From assembly GCA_964622775.1 (NCBI GenBank), contig CAZUSO010000063.1, forward strand, positions 1 through 16,456: a DNA stretch of 16,456 nt, written 5' to 3'. The first letter of the stretch is position 1, and each line of letters opens with the position of its first letter. The position numbers were made by a program, and so were the translations under genes. Of this stretch, positions 14,222 through 16,456 are shown piece by piece. The stretch is from CAZUSO01 sp964622775 (GTDB lineage Bacteria > Bacteroidota > Bacteroidia > Chitinophagales > Chitinophagaceae). Under the pieces are notes generated by a model, which made no database searches, was not told the origin of the DNA, and was given only the letters and a program-made list of their open reading frames with translations.

Positions 14222-14252
14222 AAAGCCCGTATTGTTTTTCAATACGGGCTTT
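14222..14252 (-). terminator. Rho-independent terminator of icd
   Basis: Perfect 13-bp arms (AAAGCCCGTATTG and its complement) enclose a 5-nt loop. On the minus strand the stem runs into TTTTT followed by GTGG. It begins 28 nt beyond the icd stop codon. Confidence 0.9.
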
Positions 14253-14280
14253 GAGAAAATCAGGTAATGAATTCGGGTAA

Positions 14281-15510
14281 TCACATACCCAGTTTCACCT
14301 TCAGATTTTTATCCAGTTCATCTAAGAACGCTCCGGTATTCAGATACTGATCGGGCGTTACTTTATTGCCGTGGATACATACCGCCAGATCTTTGGTCAT
14401 TTTGCCGCTTTCCACGGTCTCGACACAAACCTGTTCCAGGGCATGAGAGAAATCAACCAGAGGCTGGTTATTATCCAGTTTGCCCCGGAAGGCTAATCCG
14501 CGGGTCCAGGCAAATATGGATGCTATCGGGTTGGTAGAGGTCGGATTGCCCTTCTGGTGTTCGCGATAGTGGCGCGTAACCGTTCCATGCGCCGCTTCCG
14601 CCTCCATGACATTACCATCCGGCGTAACGAGCGTGGAAGTCATCAGCCCTAAGGAACCAAAGCCCTGGGCCACCGTATCGCTTTGCACATCGCCGTCGTA
14701 ATTCTTACAGGCCCAAACGAAATTTCCGTGCCACTTCAGTGCGGAAGCCACCATGTCATCAATCAGGCGATGTTCATAAGTAATGCCGGCGGCGGAAAAC
14801 TGCTCTTTAAATTCCTGCTGATAAATCTCTTCAAAGATATCTTTGAAGCGACCATCGTATTTTTTCAGGATGGTGTTTTTTGTGGAAAGATAAAGCGGCC
14901 AGCCTTTCAGCAGCGCCTGGTTAAAGCAGGCATGGGCAAACCCGCGAATGCTTTCATCCGTATTATACATTGCCAAGGCAACGCCATCTCCTTTAAAATC
15001 ATATACTTCAAATTCCTGCACGCTGCCGTCTTCTCCTTCAAATTTCAGGGTTAATTTGCCTTTGCCTTTGGTAACAAAATCCGTTGCGCGGTACTGATCG
15101 CCAAAAGCATGGCGGCCAATGCATATGGGTGCAATCCAGTTCGGCACTAAGCGCGGCACATTTTTACAAACGATAGGCTCTCTGAAAACCGTTCCGTCCA
15201 GGATATTGCGGATGGTGCCATTAGGCGATTTCCACATTTGCTTCAGGTTAAATTCCTTTACACGCGCTTCATCGGGCGTGATGGTAGCGCATTTAATGCC
15301 CACCCCACATGCCTTGATAGCATTAGCGGCTTCAATGGTCACCTGGTCATCGGTAGCATCGCGATGCTCAACACCCAAATCAAAATATTGGATGGTCACA
15401 TCCACATAAGGAAGGATGAGCTTTTCCTTAATGAATTTCCAGATTATACGGGTCATTTCATCGCCGTCCAATTCTACTACGGGATTAACTACTTTGATTT
15501 TTTGTGTCAT
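14281..15510 (-). CDS. icd: NADP-dependent isocitrate dehydrogenase, eukaryote-like homodimeric type
   Basis: A 409-residue cytosolic enzyme of the TCA cycle that oxidatively decarboxylates isocitrate to 2-oxoglutarate with reduction of NADP. It belongs to the type seen in human IDH1/2, not the E. coli Icd type. The isocitrate loop SPNGTIRNILDGTVFREP (95-112) contains Ser95, Asn97, Arg101 and Arg110. IGRHAFGDQYRAT (131-143) has Arg133, equivalent to IDH1 Arg132. Metal ligands fall in RLIDDMVA (Asp251) and YDGDVQSD (Asp274, Asp278). The NADP-specific HGTVTRHYR (308-316) carries Arg313 and His314. Length equals the family norm. It is a single-gene unit, with a TAnnTTTG promoter upstream and a strong terminator downstream, divergent from the membrane protein to its right. 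Confidence 0.97.
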   Translation of the reverse strand: MTQKIKVVNPVVELDGDEMTRIIWKFIKEKLILPYVDVTIQYFDLGVEHRDATDDQVTIEAANAIKACGVGIKCATITPDEARVKEFNLKQMWKSPNGTIRNILDGTVFREPIVCKNVPRLVPNWIAPICIGRHAFGDQYRATDFVTKGKGKLTLKFEGEDGSVQEFEVYDFKGDGVALAMYNTDESIRGFAHACFNQALLKGWPLYLSTKNTILKKYDGRFKDIFEEIYQQEFKEQFSAAGITYEHRLIDDMVASALKWHGNFVWACKNYDGDVQSDTVAQGFGSLGLMTSTLVTPDGNVMEAEAAHGTVTRHYREHQKGNPTSTNPIASIFAWTRGLAFRGKLDNNQPLVDFSHALEQVCVETVESGKMTKDLAVCIHGNKVTPDQYLNTGAFLDELDKNLKVKLGM

Positions 15511-15846
15511 TCAGTTTAATGTTTTAATCGGCAAAAGTAAAAAATACCTGGTCATTTCTTCCTTCTATATTAATATTCCTGAAATACCGGCCTATTCCTA
15601 TTTTGAGGCGCTTATGAGTTGTATTCGCTCCATACGACTATGATGAAAAATATCCCGGCGAAGCTTATTCAAATCCGGTGACAGCGATGTTCAAATTGGG
15701 GGTTTACATTAATATGGAACACCAAAATATTCCGTTTTATTATTGCAGCAGAACTGCCTGACTCCTGTAAAATTATTAATGTGGTGCAATTCTTTTGTAA
15801 TTTTAATAAACAGAACCCGATTAAAGACCATAAAATTCAATACGCT
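15511..15846. other. Divergent intergenic region between icd and the membrane protein
   Basis: These 336 nt hold the icd promoter element at its left end. On the plus strand the frame of the following gene is open back to 15682, but has no ATG and no membrane-protein character before 15847, so I treat it as leader. A TAATTTTA at 15798-15805 is one base off the -7 motif and could serve the right-hand gene. Nothing else was recognised. Confidence 0.4.
15532..15539 (-). promoter_or_regulatory. Bacteroidota -7 element for icd
   Basis: Minus-strand TACTTTTG matches TAnnTTTG and lies 21 nt upstream of the icd ATG, implying a leader of about 15 nt. No good -33 TTG is visible at the normal distance. 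Confidence 0.45.
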
Positions 15847-16456
15847 TTGAAAGTAAAATCCCTCACATCTTTATCAAAAGCTGTATTTGTATTTTGCAGC
15901 TTGCTATTGATCTACTCGGGCACCTTTTTCTACCCCAGGTGGCAGCAAGCCGGCAGCGAAGCGCAGATTTCCTGGGATGCCGGAGGGTATTACTGGTATT
16001 TACCTTCCGTTTTTATTTATCATGATCTAAAAGGACAACAGTTTCATCAGGAAATCTTAGATAAATATCAGCCAACGACCTCAAACGATTTCCAGTACGC
16101 TTTTCAGTTGGAAGAAAAGGGAAGCTATGTCGTTCGTTATACCATCGGTACAGCTCTTTTGGAAACGCCCTTTTTTACTATTGCACATTTGATTGCAAAA
16201 CCTTTAGGGTATCCGGATGACGGCTTTTCTTTTCCCTATCAACTGATGATTTATGCCGGTGGGGTGTTTTTTTCATTATTAGGACTATGGTATTTAAGGA
16301 AACAGCTGTTGTACTACTTTTCCGATAAGGTGGTGGCCATAACGCTTCTGTTGCTGGTATCAGGTACTAACTATCTGAACCATTGCGGGATTGAGGTAGG
16401 AATGAGCCACTGTTGGCTGTTTACCATATATGTGTTTTTGATTTTGAACACGCATT
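15847..16456 (+). CDS. Putative GT-C-type membrane glycosyltransferase, 3'-truncated by the window
   Basis: 203 residues are visible and the frame runs off the right edge. I place the start at TTG 15847 because it gives a short basic N-terminus (LKVKSLTSLSKA) directly before the first membrane helix (about 12-29). There is no in-frame ATG after the stop at 15679. An extracytoplasmic loop follows with SWDAGGYYWYLPSVFIYHD (42-60). An acidic residue just after helix 1 and aromatic-rich loops are typical of GT-C glycosyltransferases related to ArnT or protein mannosyltransferases. Further helices occur near 146-162, 173-186 and 192 onward. From memory, WD-x-x-GYY-x-YLP-x-x-FIY proteins are a common uncharacterised membrane family in Bacteroidota. 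Transfer of sugars from a polyprenyl-phosphate donor is inference. Confidence 0.72.
   Translation, partial: MKVKSLTSLSKAVFVFCSLLLIYSGTFFYPRWQQAGSEAQISWDAGGYYWYLPSVFIYHDLKGQQFHQEILDKYQPTTSNDFQYAFQLEEKGSYVVRYTIGTALLETPFFTIAHLIAKPLGYPDDGFSFPYQLMIYAGGVFFSLLGLWYLRKQLLYYFSDKVVAITLLLLVSGTNYLNHCGIEVGMSHCWLFTIYVFLILNTH

Overview
The window looks like ordinary chromosomal DNA from a member of the phylum Bacteroidota, most likely Chitinophagaceae or a close relative. This is inferred from a type IX secretion (Por) C-terminal sorting domain at the left edge, a TonB-dependent receptor with an N-terminal carboxypeptidase-regulatory-like domain, a eukaryote-type NADP isocitrate dehydrogenase, weak Shine-Dalgarno signals throughout, and several matches to the Bacteroidota -7 promoter motif TAnnTTTG. 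No transposase, integrase, phage gene, CRISPR array, rRNA or tRNA was recognised.

Layout. Positions 1-227 (+) hold the end of a secreted protein whose reading frame seems to be broken. After a gap with a perfect palindrome (306-336), a long minus-strand run follows (609-6438). In transcription order it reads: LOG-family nucleosidase-like protein, O-methyltransferase, glucosaminidase/LysM protein, CoA-binding protein, azurin-like cupredoxin lipoprotein, RecX, ApaG, rhomboid protease. Tight spacing suggests two sub-operons: LOG with O-methyltransferase (11 nt apart), and glucosaminidase, CoA-binding protein and azurin (5 and 30 nt apart). The second ends in a strong terminator placed just upstream of recX. 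A divergent promoter region (6439-6711) separates this run from a plus-strand block: TonB-dependent receptor plus a secreted TPR-like protein (19 nt apart), then two tandem clpP paralogues. comEC and icd follow on the minus strand. A plus-strand membrane protein with a probable TTG start runs off the right edge.

The most unusual content is non-coding. A 70-nt two-hairpin repeat occurs twice (9606-9675 and 13684-13753) with conserved stems and a diverged loop. The second copy opens a stretch of about 530 nt (13684-14215) packed with palindromes and a diverged direct repeat, ending in the icd terminator. Among the genes, the most interesting are the tandem ClpP pair, whose second member carries a run of Asp/Glu where the axial pore loop is expected, and the receptor/TPR pair of unknown substrate. 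I found no clear defence system, biosynthetic cluster or mobile element. Most genes are housekeeping or envelope functions.
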